Source: Comamonadaceae bacterium
GTDB taxonomy: Bacteria; Pseudomonadota; Gammaproteobacteria; Burkholderiales; Burkholderiaceae_C
Assembly: GCA_947457975.1 (NCBI GenBank)
Contig: CANGYC010000026.1
Span: 1 to 15,118, forward strand
Direction of reading: 5' to 3'
DNA length: 15,118 nt
A program made the translations under genes and the position numbers. Positions 6,184 through 14,136 of this stretch are shown one piece after another; positions within the stretch are counted from its first letter, which is position 1; every line of letters begins with the position of its first letter. Under the pieces are notes generated by a model that had not been told where the DNA came from, ran no database searches, and was given only the letters and a program-made list of their open reading frames with translations.

Positions 6184-7401
6184 ATGAATCACAACGCACG
6201 TTTGTCTCGCCGACTCGTTCTCCAAGCAGGTGCTGCCAGCACCGTTCTGGGGGCGCCTGGCCTTTTGATGGCCCAAGCCCGTCCGATCAAGATCGGTCTC
6301 GTACACCCCGTCAGCGGTGGTCTGGCCTACAGCGGCGGTCAGGGTCGCCTGGGCTGCCAACTGGCCATTGAAGAGATCAACGCGGCCGGCGGCATCAAGG
6401 CCATGGGCGGCGCCCGCTTGGAGGCCGCTCTCGGTGATTCGCAGTCTCGTCCCGAAGTGGGCGTCTCCGAGGTCGAGCGCCTGCATCAAGAGGGCGTTGC
6501 CGCTTATGTGGGCTGCTTCTCCAGTGCCATCGCCCTGCCGGCTACTCAGGCTGCGGCCAAGTACAACACCCCTTTCATGATCGATGTGGGCGTGTCCGAC
6601 AACATCGTCAACCGCGGCCTGAAGAACGTGTTCCGTTTGGCACCGGGCTTTGGCAAGTGCGTCGATGACGCCATCGAGGGCCTGGGTCAGGTTAACAAGG
6701 CTGCCGGCGGTGTGGCCAAAAAGGCTGTGCTGGTCCACGAGGAATCTGAGTTCGGTACCGGTACAGCCAAGCTGCTGGCCGGCAAGCTGCCTGGCATCGG
6801 CATTGAAGTGGCCGAAGTCATTAAGCATGCGAACCCGACGCGCGACTTCTCCAATGTGGCGCTGCGCATCCGCAGCCTGCGGCCCGACCTGGTGATCATG
6901 AGCAACTACCAGAACGAGTATGTCTTGCTGGCCCGTACCCTGCATCAGCAGCGGGTGGACCTGGCAGGCATGTTCAGCGTGCTCGGCGGTGGTTTTAACT
7001 ACAAGCTGGTGCAGGAGCAGCCTGATGTGGCTCAGCACATGATGGACTTCAACCACTGGTTCAATCCCCGCAACCCCCGTGCGGCCGATTTGCGCAAGCG
7101 TGCTGCCGACCGTGGCGGCCTGTTCACCTTCGAGGTCTACTGCGGTTACAACGCCGTCAAATGCTATGCCGACGCTGTGCAGCGTGCAGGCACGGCCGAC
7201 AAGGAAAAAGTCATCGCTGCGCTGGAAGCCAGCACCTGGGCGGATCACTTCATGCCCTACGGCGCGACCAAGTTCGTCAATGGTCAGAACCAGGGCGGCA
7301 GGGCAGTGCTGCTGCAAGCCAGCCGCACGGACATCGACGTGGTCTGGCCCAATGAGTTTGCGGCGGCCAAGCCGGTCTTCCCCAAGCCCAAGTTCAGCTG
7401 A
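6184..7401 (+). CDS. Branched-chain-amino-acid-type ABC transporter periplasmic binding protein with Tat-like signal
   Basis: This 405-residue protein is a type I periplasmic binding protein of the LivK family. The N-terminus carries a twin arginine (LSRRLVLQAG, Arg9-Arg10), a hydrophobic stretch, and a probable cleavage site after AQA at about residue 32, pointing to export by Tat. The mature part begins PIKIGLVHPVSGGLAYSGGQ and contains the family pattern LAIEEINAAGGI (about 60-71). It would capture the imported substrate and deliver it to the LivHM channel encoded just downstream. Members of this family bind amino acids, amides, urea or aromatic acids, so the ligand cannot be inferred from family alone; the neighbours suggest a small amide or carboxylate. 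A GAGGT lies about 8 bases before the ATG. It is separated from LivH by 121 bases containing two RNA hairpins. Confidence 0.92.
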   Translation: MNHNARLSRRLVLQAGAASTVLGAPGLLMAQARPIKIGLVHPVSGGLAYSGGQGRLGCQLAIEEINAAGGIKAMGGARLEAALGDSQSRPEVGVSEVERLHQEGVAAYVGCFSSAIALPATQAAAKYNTPFMIDVGVSDNIVNRGLKNVFRLAPGFGKCVDDAIEGLGQVNKAAGGVAKKAVLVHEESEFGTGTAKLLAGKLPGIGIEVAEVIKHANPTRDFSNVALRIRSLRPDLVIMSNYQNEYVLLARTLHQQRVDLAGMFSVLGGGFNYKLVQEQPDVAQHMMDFNHWFNPRNPRAADLRKRAADRGGLFTFEVYCGYNAVKCYADAVQRAGTADKEKVIAALEASTWADHFMPYGATKFVNGQNQGGRAVLLQASRTDIDVVWPNEFAAAKPVFPKPKFS

Positions 7402-7424
7402 TCCCACCCTCGGGTGAGGAGTCT

Positions 7425-7481
7425 GCCGCGGCCCCCTGAGGGGCTGTGGCCGTTAGGGCTGCGCCCGCCTGGTGCGGGTGC
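7425..7481 (+). promoter_or_regulatory. Two tandem RNA hairpins between the binding protein and permease genes
   Basis: In the transcript, 7425-7435 can pair with 7440-7450 (11 pairs, two of them G-U) around a CUGA loop, and 7461-7468 with 7474-7481 (8 pairs, one G-U) around CUGGU. Neither is followed by a U-run, so they are not clear intrinsic terminators. Such hairpins after a binding-protein gene commonly stabilise the upstream message or reduce read-through, giving more binding protein than membrane parts. The rest of this 121-base gap shows only the LivH ribosome site. Confidence 0.5.
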
Positions 7482-7522
7482 AACCCTGCCCAGCCCTCCC
7501 GGTCTGAAAGCAAGGAAGTTCC

Positions 7523-8392
7523 GTGGATCCCTACATTCTGCTAGCGGCGACCATCAATGGGTTGCTGATGGGCGGCATTTACACCCTGGTGGCGTCGGGC
7601 CTGACGCTGATCTACGGGGTGCTGCACATCATCAATTTTGCGCACGGCAGCATGCTCATGCTGGCCATGTTCGGCGTCTATTTCCTGCTCACTATGGCAG
7701 GCATAGATCCCTATGTTTCGCTCCTCATCATGGTGCCGGGCATGTACCTGCTGGGCTTTCTGCTCTACCGGCACATGATTGGCAAGCTCTCGCTGGGGCG
7801 CGATGAAAACATCCTGCTCATCACTCTGGGCCTGTCCATCCTGATCGAGAACTTGGCGCTGATGTTCTTCAAAGGGGATTCGCGCACGATTTCGCTGCCC
7901 TACAGCGACAAGATGATCGAGCTGGGCCCGCTGCTCCTGGGTGTGCCCAAGGTGGTTTCTTTTGTTGCAGCCATGGTGCTGTGCGGCCTGCTGGGCCTGT
8001 TCATCACCCGCACCGACACCGGCAAGGCCATTCGCGCCGTCGCCAAGGAACGCATGGGCGCGCGGCTGGTGGGCATTGATGTCGACCGGATTTTTGCTGT
8101 GTCGTTCGGGATCGGGCTGGCCACCTTGGGTGCGGCTGCCTGTCTGCTGATGCCGATTTTTTATGTGTCGCCTTCCAGCGGCCATGTGTTCGTGATCGTG
8201 GCCTTCACAGTGGTGGTGCTCGGCGGCATGGGAAGCTTTCTGGGCGCGGTGATCGGCGGGCTGATCGTCGGCCTGACCGAATCCTTTGGCGGCCTGTTTC
8301 TCGGTGAGAGCCTGGGCCAGATCGGCATCTCGCTGATCTTCATCCTGATTTTGCTGCTGCGCCCGTCCGGGCTTTTTGGAGACAAGCGATGA
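7523..8392 (+). CDS. livH: ABC transporter permease, LivH family
   Basis: This 289-residue inner-membrane protein is read from a GTG start. It has about eight hydrophobic segments, beginning with INGLLMGGIYTLVASGLTLIYG, which opens almost every LivH protein, followed by HIINFAHGSMLMLAMF. The cytoplasmic loop that docks the ATPases is at about 165-190 (TGKAIRAVAKERMGARLVGI), and the family ending VLGGMGSFLGAVIGG and LRPSGLFG is intact. It pairs with LivM to form the channel. AAGGAAG (7512-7518) lies just ahead of the GTG. The stop overlaps the LivM start as ATGA. The specific substrate is unknown. Confidence 0.95.
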   Translation: MDPYILLAATINGLLMGGIYTLVASGLTLIYGVLHIINFAHGSMLMLAMFGVYFLLTMAGIDPYVSLLIMVPGMYLLGFLLYRHMIGKLSLGRDENILLITLGLSILIENLALMFFKGDSRTISLPYSDKMIELGPLLLGVPKVVSFVAAMVLCGLLGLFITRTDTGKAIRAVAKERMGARLVGIDVDRIFAVSFGIGLATLGAAACLLMPIFYVSPSSGHVFVIVAFTVVVLGGMGSFLGAVIGGLIVGLTESFGGLFLGESLGQIGISLIFILILLLRPSGLFGDKR

Positions 8393-9351
8393 TGCCGGCG
8401 CGTACCCCCTGGGCGGTGCATGCCCTGCTGCTGGTGCTGGCCCTGGTCTTCCCCCTGGTGTTCAGCTCGCCCTTCCTGGTCAACTTTGCGGTCTTGGCCT
8501 TGTTCTACGCCTTCATTGGGCAGTCCTGGAACATCGCCGGCGGCTTTGCCGGCCAGCTGTCCTTCGGGCATGTGGCTTTCTTCGGTGTCGGTGCCTATGC
8601 CTCGACCATCGTGCAAATGCGCTTGGGCTGGAACCCCTGGCTCGGCCTGCCGGCCTCTGCCCTGGCGGGCGCGGCGGCGGGCTGGCTCATTGCGGTACTG
8701 TCCTTCCGCGCCGGGCTCAAGGGCTCGTACTTTGCACTCATCACGCTGGCCTTTGCCGAGGTGTTTCGCATCATTTCCAACTCGGTCGAGATCACCGGCG
8801 GCGGGCTGGGCATGTTGATCCCGATGAAGCAGACGCCTGCCAACTTCCAGTTCGGCGATCGCCGCGTTTTCTACTACATCATCCTGGCCTTGACGGTGGT
8901 ATCGGTGGCTTTGGCTTTGTGGCTCAAGGCCTCGCGCTTTGGCGCGCGGCTTGCGGCCATCCGCGAGAACGAAGATTCGGCCCGCGCACTGGGCATCAAT
9001 GCCTTTGCCGAGAAAACCAAGATCATGATGATCTCCGGTGCCATTGCCGGTGTCGGCGGCTGCTTCTTTGCCCAGTATTTCCTCTACATCGATCCCACGA
9101 TCGCCTTCGGCGTCGACAAGTCGGTCGAGATGCTGCTCGTGAGCATGATTGGCGGTGCAGGCACGGTCTACGGTCCGCTGATCGGCGCCGTCTTGCTGGC
9201 GGCCGTCAGCGAGGTCACCCGCGCCTGGTTCACCATTCAAGGTCTGTCATTGGTCCTCTATGGCGCCTTGTTGGTGGTGATCATCGCCTACCTGCCCAAT
9301 GGTCTGATTGACTTGTTCAAGCGGCGTTCGAGCCGGTCGGGAGACAAGTGA
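8389..9351 (+). CDS. livM: ABC transporter permease, LivM family
   Basis: This 320-residue polytopic inner-membrane protein is the second channel subunit of the importer. It has the LivM landmarks QSWNIAGGFAGQLSFGHVAFFGVGAY (45-70), KGSYFALITLAFAEVFRII (111-129), the ATPase-docking loop SRFGARLAAIRENEDSARALGIN (182-204), and SMIGGAGTVYGPLIGA near the C-terminus. The start overlaps the LivH stop (ATGATG; either Met is possible), with GGAG 7 bases ahead. The stop overlaps the LivG start. Nothing is missing. Confidence 0.95.
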   Translation: MMPARTPWAVHALLLVLALVFPLVFSSPFLVNFAVLALFYAFIGQSWNIAGGFAGQLSFGHVAFFGVGAYASTIVQMRLGWNPWLGLPASALAGAAAGWLIAVLSFRAGLKGSYFALITLAFAEVFRIISNSVEITGGGLGMLIPMKQTPANFQFGDRRVFYYIILALTVVSVALALWLKASRFGARLAAIRENEDSARALGINAFAEKTKIMMISGAIAGVGGCFFAQYFLYIDPTIAFGVDKSVEMLLVSMIGGAGTVYGPLIGAVLLAAVSEVTRAWFTIQGLSLVLYGALLVVIIAYLPNGLIDLFKRRSSRSGDK

Positions 9352-10109
9352 TGCTCAAAGTCACCAACCTGACCAAGATTTTTGGCGGCCTGCGCGCGGT
9401 CGATAACGCTTCGCTGGAAGTCGGCGAGGGCCGCATCGTGGCACTGATCGGACCGAACGGGGCCGGTAAAACCACTTTGTTCGCATGCATCGCCGGCTTC
9501 CTGCCCATCAACCAGGGGCGTGTGGAGTTTCTGGGGCAAGACATCACCGGTTTGCCGGTGCATGACATCGCCCGCCGTGGCATGGTCCGCACCTTTCAGA
9601 TCACGCAGCCCTTTGCCAAGCTCACGGTGCTGGAGAACATCGCGGTCGGCTCGCACCAGTTGCATGCCCGCCGATCTGATGCGCTGGCGCACGCGCGCAC
9701 CGTGGCCGAACGCGTCGGCATTCCGGCGTCCATGCTCGATCAGCCCGCCGCCGAGTTGACCGTGGCCGGCCGCAAGCGGCTCGAACTGGCGCGCACCCTG
9801 GCCACCGAGCCCAAGCTGCTGCTGCTCGACGAGGTGATGGCCGGACTCAATCCGCAGGAGATCCTGGACATCATCGGCATAGTGCGCCAGATCCGCGACA
9901 GCGGCGTCTCCATCCTCTTGATTGAGCATGTGATGCATGCGGTGATGACTTTGTCCGAGCACATCTACGTGCTGTCCTACGGCAAGATCATTGCTGAAGG
10001 CGCGCCGCTGGCTATCGTCAACAACCGTGATGTGGTGGAGGCCTACCTGGGCCGTGGCGCAGCCGACCAGATGGCCGACATGGCTACAACAGGAGGTGGC
10101 CATGCTTGA
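9351..10109 (+). CDS. livG: ABC transporter ATP-binding protein, LivG family
   Basis: This 252-residue ATPase energises import with LivF. The Walker A is GPNGAGKTT (34-42), the Q-loop Gln83 lies in RTFQITQPF, the Walker B is LLLLDE (156-161), and the switch His193 is in LLIEHVMH. The signature region reads ELTVAGRKRLELAR (135-148) instead of a classical LSGGQ. This is a drift seen in many LivG proteins, where the partner usually holds the better signature. ATG 9351 shares one base with the LivM stop (TGATG) and has GGGAG 7 bases upstream. A GTG at 9348 is a weaker alternative. The end overlaps LivF by 8 bases. Confidence 0.94.
   Translation: MLKVTNLTKIFGGLRAVDNASLEVGEGRIVALIGPNGAGKTTLFACIAGFLPINQGRVEFLGQDITGLPVHDIARRGMVRTFQITQPFAKLTVLENIAVGSHQLHARRSDALAHARTVAERVGIPASMLDQPAAELTVAGRKRLELARTLATEPKLLLLDEVMAGLNPQEILDIIGIVRQIRDSGVSILLIEHVMHAVMTLSEHIYVLSYGKIIAEGAPLAIVNNRDVVEAYLGRGAADQMADMATTGGGHA
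10091..10096 (+). promoter_or_regulatory. Strong ribosome binding site for LivF
   Basis: AGGAGG lies 5 bases before ATG 10102, inside the end of LivG. It fixes that ATG as the LivF start, against a longer frame that opens at 9991 and whose extra residues are an out-of-frame reading of LivG. Confidence 0.8.
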
Positions 10110-10803
10110 GATCCGTCAACTGCGCGCTGGTTATGGCAGCGTGGAGATCCTGCGCGGCATCGATCTGGATGTGGCTGCGGGCGAAATCGTGGCGGTGCTG
10201 GGCAGCAACGGCGTGGGCAAGTCCACGCTGAACAACAACATCTCTGCGCTGTACAAGCCCTTTTCTGGCTCCATACGTTTCCAGGGCCAGGAGATTGCGG
10301 GGCTGTCCTCCAGCGAGGTGGTCAAGCTCGGCTTGATTCATGTGCCTGAGGGCCGGCGCATTTTCCCCAACTTGAGCGTGCGCGAAAACCTCGAGCTGGG
10401 CAGTCTGGTGCGTGGACGCGAGCGGCGCGCACAGAACATCGAAAAGGTGGTCGACATCTTCCCCCGCCTGCGCGAGCGTTTTGGCCAATTGGCCGGCACG
10501 CTCTCGGGCGGTGAGCAGCAGATGCTGGCCATCGGTCGGGGGCTGATGTCCGAGCCCACTTTGCTCATCATGGACGAGCCTTCGCTGGGCCTGTCTCCGC
10601 TGTTGGTCGAGCAAATGTTCGAGTTGATCCAGCGCATCAACCGCGATGGTCTGCCGGTCTTGTTGATGGAGCAAAACGCCGTACAGACACTGGCCATTGC
10701 CCACCGGGCTTACATCATCGAGAACGGGGTGGTGGCCATGCAAGGACGGTCTGAGGACCTCGCTCGCGATCCTGAATTGCGCAAGAACTACCTGGGGCTC
10801 TAA
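10102..10803 (+). CDS. livF: ABC transporter ATP-binding protein, LivF family
   Basis: This 233-residue ATPase is the partner of LivG. The Walker A is GSNGVGKST (34-42), followed by the LivF-type VPEGRRIFPNLSVRENL (81-97), a classical signature LSGGEQQM (134-141) and Walker B LLIMDEPSLGLSP (154-166). The LLMEQNA segment has Gln where most ABC ATPases have the switch His, which is normal for LivF. Its start overlaps LivG by 8 bases and carries the best ribosome site in the window. Only 3 bases separate it from the SDR gene, so the metabolic genes follow the transporter in the same message. Confidence 0.95.
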   Translation: MLEIRQLRAGYGSVEILRGIDLDVAAGEIVAVLGSNGVGKSTLNNNISALYKPFSGSIRFQGQEIAGLSSSEVVKLGLIHVPEGRRIFPNLSVRENLELGSLVRGRERRAQNIEKVVDIFPRLRERFGQLAGTLSGGEQQMLAIGRGLMSEPTLLIMDEPSLGLSPLLVEQMFELIQRINRDGLPVLLMEQNAVQTLAIAHRAYIIENGVVAMQGRSEDLARDPELRKNYLGL

Positions 10804-10806
10804 GGC

Positions 10807-11565
10807 ATGCAGACCAGCGTCTCCGAGCTCGCTGGCCGACGCGTTTTGGTCTCTGGTGCAGGGTCGGGCATCGGCCTGGCCACCGCCTGCACCCTGGCGC
10901 AAAACGGTGCGCGCGTGGCGGCTGTGGTGCAGACCCAAGCCCAGCAAGAGTCGCTCTTGGCGGTCTTGCCGCAGGCCTGTGTCTTTGTGCAGGATCTGCT
11001 CGATGCGCAGGCCTGCGCTGCGCTGCCCTCAAAAGCCATGGACGCGCTCGGCGGGCTCGATGCCCTGGCCTGCTGTGCCGGCGTCTTCTTCAAGAAGGGC
11101 TCTGACGACACAAGCCTCGATGAATGGCGCCTGACGCTGTCCCTCAATCTGGAGTCGACCTTCATCCTCACGCGTGCGGCCATCGCCTGCATGCGCCAGC
11201 AGGCCTTGCCTGACGCCAGCGTGGTGGTTATCAGCAGCCAGATCGGACATGTGGGCCATGCGCGCGGCGCGGCCTACGCCGCGTCCAAGGCTGGTCTCAA
11301 TGGCATGGTGCGCTCGCTCGCTCTTGAATGGGCCGAGCAGGGCATTCGCATCAATGCGGTGGGCCCGGGCCCCATCGACACCCCCATGGTGGCGGCCAGC
11401 AAGGCCGATCCGGCCCTCCTTGCCACCATGGTCCAGAGCATTCCCATGGGCCGGCTGGGCCAGCCCCGGGAAGTGGCCGAGCTCACCAGCTTCCTGCTCT
11501 CGCCGCGCGCTTCTTTCATCACGGGGCAGCTGATCTGCGTGGATGGCGGCTTCACGGCACGATGA
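10807..11565 (+). CDS. Short-chain dehydrogenase/reductase (SDR)
   Basis: This 252-residue classical SDR has the nucleotide-binding motif SGAGSGIG (16-23), CCAG in place of NNAG (89-92), and the full catalytic set Asn114, Ser144, Tyr157 and Lys161 (YAASK). It also has PGPIDTPM after the active site and the family ending [11 protein letters not shown]. It should interconvert an alcohol and a ketone with NAD(P)(H). The end of the second strand (VAAVVQTQ) shows neither a clear Asp for NAD nor basic residues for NADP, so the cofactor preference is open. It lies directly after LivF and overlaps the DUF4387 gene as ATGA. Oxidation of a hydroxy acid in the pathway is plausible; the substrate is unknown. 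Confidence 0.93.
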   Translation: MQTSVSELAGRRVLVSGAGSGIGLATACTLAQNGARVAAVVQTQAQQESLLAVLPQACVFVQDLLDAQACAALPSKAMDALGGLDALACCAGVFFKKGSDDTSLDEWRLTLSLNLESTFILTRAAIACMRQQALPDASVVVISSQIGHVGHARGAAYAASKAGLNGMVRSLALEWAEQGIRINAVGPGPIDTPMVAASKADPALLATMVQSIPMGRLGQPREVAELTSFLLSPRASFITGQLICVDGGFTAR

Positions 11566-11894
11566 GCATGCAGGCCGCCTCGCACCCGACATCTGCCCTG
11601 CGCCAGCTGGTGCGCGTCGCGCGCAGCAAGAACGCCGGCCCCACCTTGCTCACGCTGGATCTGTTCTTCAAGGACGCCGCTGCCTACACCCAAGGCGCGA
11701 CCAGTGCCGCGCTCAGCCCGCAGGCCGTGGGTGATCTCTATGGTGTGCCGCCCGCCCAGGTGAAGCGCTACTTGCTGCCGCAGTTGCAGGCCATCAAGTT
11801 CACGCTGCCGCGCGCCATCTGCGCCGGCAGCCCCGGCGATGGTGACCTGTATGGCGCGCAGCAACATGCCCCATTGCTGGAGCTGGTGCTGTGA
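11562..11894 (+). CDS. DUF4387 family protein
   Basis: This small protein of 110 residues (108 if the ATG at 11568 is used) has no signal peptide or membrane segment. I recognise the DUF4387 pattern: [21 protein letters not shown] near the N-terminus, [26 protein letters not shown] in the middle, and [20 protein letters not shown] at the end. Proteins of this family are typically encoded beside AtuA/DUF1446 proteins. The biochemical role is unknown to me, and a small subunit of an AtuA complex is the natural reading. Its start overlaps the SDR stop (ATGA) and its stop overlaps the AtuA start (GTGA), so the three are translationally coupled. A longer frame upstream overlaps the SDR and is a shadow. 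Confidence 0.85.
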   Translation: MSMQAASHPTSALRQLVRVARSKNAGPTLLTLDLFFKDAAAYTQGATSAALSPQAVGDLYGVPPAQVKRYLLPQLQAIKFTLPRAICAGSPGDGDLYGAQQHAPLLELVL

Positions 11895-13297
11895 CGCAGG
11901 CGCATGCCACCGCCCGTCTGCTGCGTGCCCACCGCCCTGGACCCGAGCCACTGCGTGTGCTCAGTGCCTCGGGCCAGCTCGGCTACGGTATCGTGGCCGA
12001 GTCTCTTGCCCGTGGCATGGCGCGACGTCCGCATGTGGTGGGGGCCGACATGGGCTCCATCGACCCGGGCCCCTTCTACCTGGCCACCGGCGCCATGGCC
12101 GCCCCCGAGCCCATGGTGCGCCGAGATCTGGCACTGGTGCTTGGCGCCTGCCTGGAGGCGGGCGTACCGCTCATCATCGGCAGTGCGGGCACGGCCGGGG
12201 CACATCCGCAGCTCGAGCGCGTGGCAGCGATGCTCTCGGAGATCGCACAGGAGCGCGGCCTGTCCTTCAGGTTGGCCACCATCACCAGCGACATCCCCGC
12301 CGACACTGTGGTGCAGGCCTGGCGCGAAGGGCGCCTCACGCCCCTGGGCCCCATGCCTGAGCCGAGCGAGCAAGACATCCGTGCCTGCAGCCACATCGTG
12401 GGCCAATGCGGCCTGGAAACCGTGCAGCGCGCACTCGCCACCGACCCCGACGTGGTGCTGGCCGGCCGCGCCTGCGACACCGCGCTCTTTGCCGCGCTGC
12501 CCGTGATGCTGGGCTACGACCCGGCGCTGGCCCTGCACATGGCCAAGATCATTGAATGCACCTCGCTGTGCTGCGAGCCCGGCGGTCGCGACGCCATGTT
12601 GGCCGAGCTGGACATGCAAGGCTTCACGCTCGAAAGCATGGACCCGGCACGGCATGCCACGCCCGCCTCGGTGGCAGCCCACGCCCTGTATGAGCAGGCC
12701 GACCCGTCCAGCGTGGACGAGCCGGGCGGCACCCTCTACCTCGACACCGCCTGCTACGAAGCCCTGGATGCACACCGCACGCGCGTCAGCGGGGCGCGCT
12801 ATGTGGCGCGCGCCCAGCCCACGCTCAAGATCGAGGGCGCCCAGCGCCTGGGCGCCCGCGCCGTGCTGCTGGCCGGCATCGCCGACCCCGGGCTCATTGC
12901 CGTGCTGGAGGAGGTGCTGGACGCCGTCAGCACCAAGGTGCACGCCTTGCTGCCCGGGCCCTGGCAGATGGTGCCGCACGTGTATGGCCGGGGGGCTGTT
13001 CGCCCCTTGCCGGCGGCGCAGCAGGCGACCCACGAGGTCGGGGTGGTGCTGGAGTTTCTGGCGCCCGATGCCGACTCGGCCCGCACGGCCGCCGCCGTGT
13101 TCAAGCAGAACCTGCTGCACCACGGCTACCCCGGGCGCCTGTCGACGGCCGGCAATCTGGCCTTTGCCTGGACACCCAGCGAGCTCGACGCCGACGAGGC
13201 CTGCCGCTTTGTGCTCTACCACGTGATGGCACAGGCGCCTGTGGACGCGCTCTTTCACATTGATGTGCGCGAGATCCAGCCTGGCACCCTGCATTGA
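11891..13297 (+). CDS. AtuA family protein (acyclic terpene utilisation, DUF1446)
   Basis: This 468-residue cytosolic protein is read from GTG 11891, with GGAG 8 bases ahead. The AtuA/DUF1446 pattern is clear: LRVLSASGQLGYG (21-33), GADMGSIDPGPFYLATG (51-67), LIIGSAGTAGAHPQLE, the Asp-rich DPDVVLAGRACDTALFAAL, ECTSLCCEPGG, and GARAVLLAGIADPGLIAVLEEV in the C-terminal half. AtuA was named from the citronellol/geraniol pathway of Pseudomonas, but the other Atu genes (AtuB-AtuH, acyl-CoA carboxylase) are absent here, so terpene use is not implied. Many AtuA homologs sit with DUF4387 and with aconitase- or PrpD-type genes, as here, suggesting a role in di- or tricarboxylate processing. That role is inference. 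Confidence 0.88.
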   Translation: MTQAHATARLLRAHRPGPEPLRVLSASGQLGYGIVAESLARGMARRPHVVGADMGSIDPGPFYLATGAMAAPEPMVRRDLALVLGACLEAGVPLIIGSAGTAGAHPQLERVAAMLSEIAQERGLSFRLATITSDIPADTVVQAWREGRLTPLGPMPEPSEQDIRACSHIVGQCGLETVQRALATDPDVVLAGRACDTALFAALPVMLGYDPALALHMAKIIECTSLCCEPGGRDAMLAELDMQGFTLESMDPARHATPASVAAHALYEQADPSSVDEPGGTLYLDTACYEALDAHRTRVSGARYVARAQPTLKIEGAQRLGARAVLLAGIADPGLIAVLEEVLDAVSTKVHALLPGPWQMVPHVYGRGAVRPLPAAQQATHEVGVVLEFLAPDADSARTAAAVFKQNLLHHGYPGRLSTAGNLAFAWTPSELDADEACRFVLYHVMAQAPVDALFHIDVREIQPGTLH

Positions 13298-13305
13298 CCT
13301 GCCCC

Positions 13306-14100
13306 ATGCCAGCCTCCTTGCCCCTGTCCAAATATCACCAGATCTACCTGGTGCTGCGCGAACAGCTGCAGGAAGGCCGCTATGCCAGCGGCCTGCCTGG
13401 GGAGCTGGAGCTGGCGCGCCTGTTTGGTGTGGGTCGCATCACCGTGCGCCGCGCGCTTGAGCAGCTCGCTGCTGAAGACCTCATCGTGCGCGAAGTCGGT
13501 CGCGGCACGCGCCCCACCACGCGGGCCGAGCAAGGCAGCCGCCGGGGCGGCGCAGTCCCCAGCCCCGTCTCGCCGGTCACCCGGCTGCATGGCCTTCTGG
13601 AGAACATCGTCAGCGTCAGCCGCAGCACCACCGTCAAGGTGCTGGAGTGGCGGGTGGTGCAGGCCTCGAACGAGCTGGCCGAGGCCCTGCAGCTGACGGA
13701 CGGCCAAAAGCTGCGCAAGGCTGTGCGTCGCCGCAGCTCTGCACTCGGCCCCGTGTCGTACATCACCACCTATGTGCCTGAGAGCCTGGCGCAGGGCCTG
13801 ACCCGCACCGACCTGGCGCACAAGCCCATGCTGCAGTTGCTGCAGGAGTCCGGTCTGGTGCTCGGCCGCGCCGTGCAGACGGTTTCGGCCCGCCAGGCCG
13901 ACGCCCGCGTGGCGGCCGAGTTGCAGGTGGCTGTGGGCACGGCCATGCTTGCCGTCAGCCGCCTGGTCTACGACCTGTCAGACCGCCCGGTGCAGCTGCT
14001 GCAGGGTCTGTATCGCCCTGACCGCTACGAGTACCAGATGGAGATGTCGCAGGTGGGCAGCGTCGAGGCCCGCATCGTGCCCAAGGAAATCCTGCCCTGA
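13306..14100 (+). CDS. GntR-family transcriptional regulator, HutC subfamily (UTRA domain)
   Basis: This 264-residue regulator has two domains. The winged helix-turn-helix spans about 10-70 with the GntR hallmark LPGELELARLFGVGRITVRRALEQLAAEDLIVREVGRGT. The UTRA effector domain spans about 90-258 (SYITTYVPESLA at about 151-162, and the ending LLQGLYRPDRYEYQMEM). HutC-type proteins usually repress catabolic operons until a pathway compound binds the UTRA domain. It lies inside the plus operon, so it probably regulates its own expression. The palindromes at 3746-3765 and 6126-6147 are its likely targets, since no other regulator is encoded here. A TTG at 13294 overlapping the AtuA stop could add four residues; neither start has a good ribosome site. 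Confidence 0.93.
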   Translation: MPASLPLSKYHQIYLVLREQLQEGRYASGLPGELELARLFGVGRITVRRALEQLAAEDLIVREVGRGTRPTTRAEQGSRRGGAVPSPVSPVTRLHGLLENIVSVSRSTTVKVLEWRVVQASNELAEALQLTDGQKLRKAVRRRSSALGPVSYITTYVPESLAQGLTRTDLAHKPMLQLLQESGLVLGRAVQTVSARQADARVAAELQVAVGTAMLAVSRLVYDLSDRPVQLLQGLYRPDRYEYQMEMSQVGSVEARIVPKEILP

Positions 14101-14107
14101 GGGCAGG
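14091..14107 (+). terminator. Hairpin at the end of the regulator gene, weak terminator or attenuator
   Basis: CCTGCCC (14091-14097) pairs perfectly with GGGCAGG (14101-14107), leaving the stop codon TGA as the loop. A short T-run (14117-14120) follows only after nine bases, and a second one ends at 14134, so termination would be weak. It may reduce transcription into the dehydratase gene 36 bases further on. The 8-base repeat ATCGTTTT (14113-14120 and 14126-14133) flanks the GGAG ribosome site of that gene. Confidence 0.4.
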
Positions 14108-14136
14108 CCACCATCGTTTTCGGAGATCGTTTTTCA

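Noticed and set aside
5710..7407. A 565-codon open frame on the minus strand across the binding-protein gene
   Set aside because: It is antisense to a clear LivK-type gene, reads the divergent NodB-fold gene out of frame, and its protein has no recognisable domain. Long antisense frames are common in GC-rich DNA. It would also cross the operator region.
8161..9240. A 359-codon minus-strand frame opposite LivM
   Set aside because: It is an antisense shadow of a membrane-protein gene; the translation is highly charged with no domain pattern.
11768..13294. A 508-codon open frame on the minus strand opposite AtuA
   Set aside because: It is the antisense shadow of the AtuA-family gene, rich in His, Gly and Arg, without family motifs or a ribosome site.
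11891..13297. Reading the AtuA gene as evidence of acyclic terpene degradation
   Set aside because: The carboxylase and acyl-CoA genes of the Atu pathway are absent, and the family is broader than that pathway.
13294..13305. TTG start at 13294 for the GntR regulator
   Set aside because: It overlaps the AtuA stop as TTGA, but TTG is rare and no ribosome site supports it. ATG 13306 gives a normal HutC N-terminus. It is not excluded.
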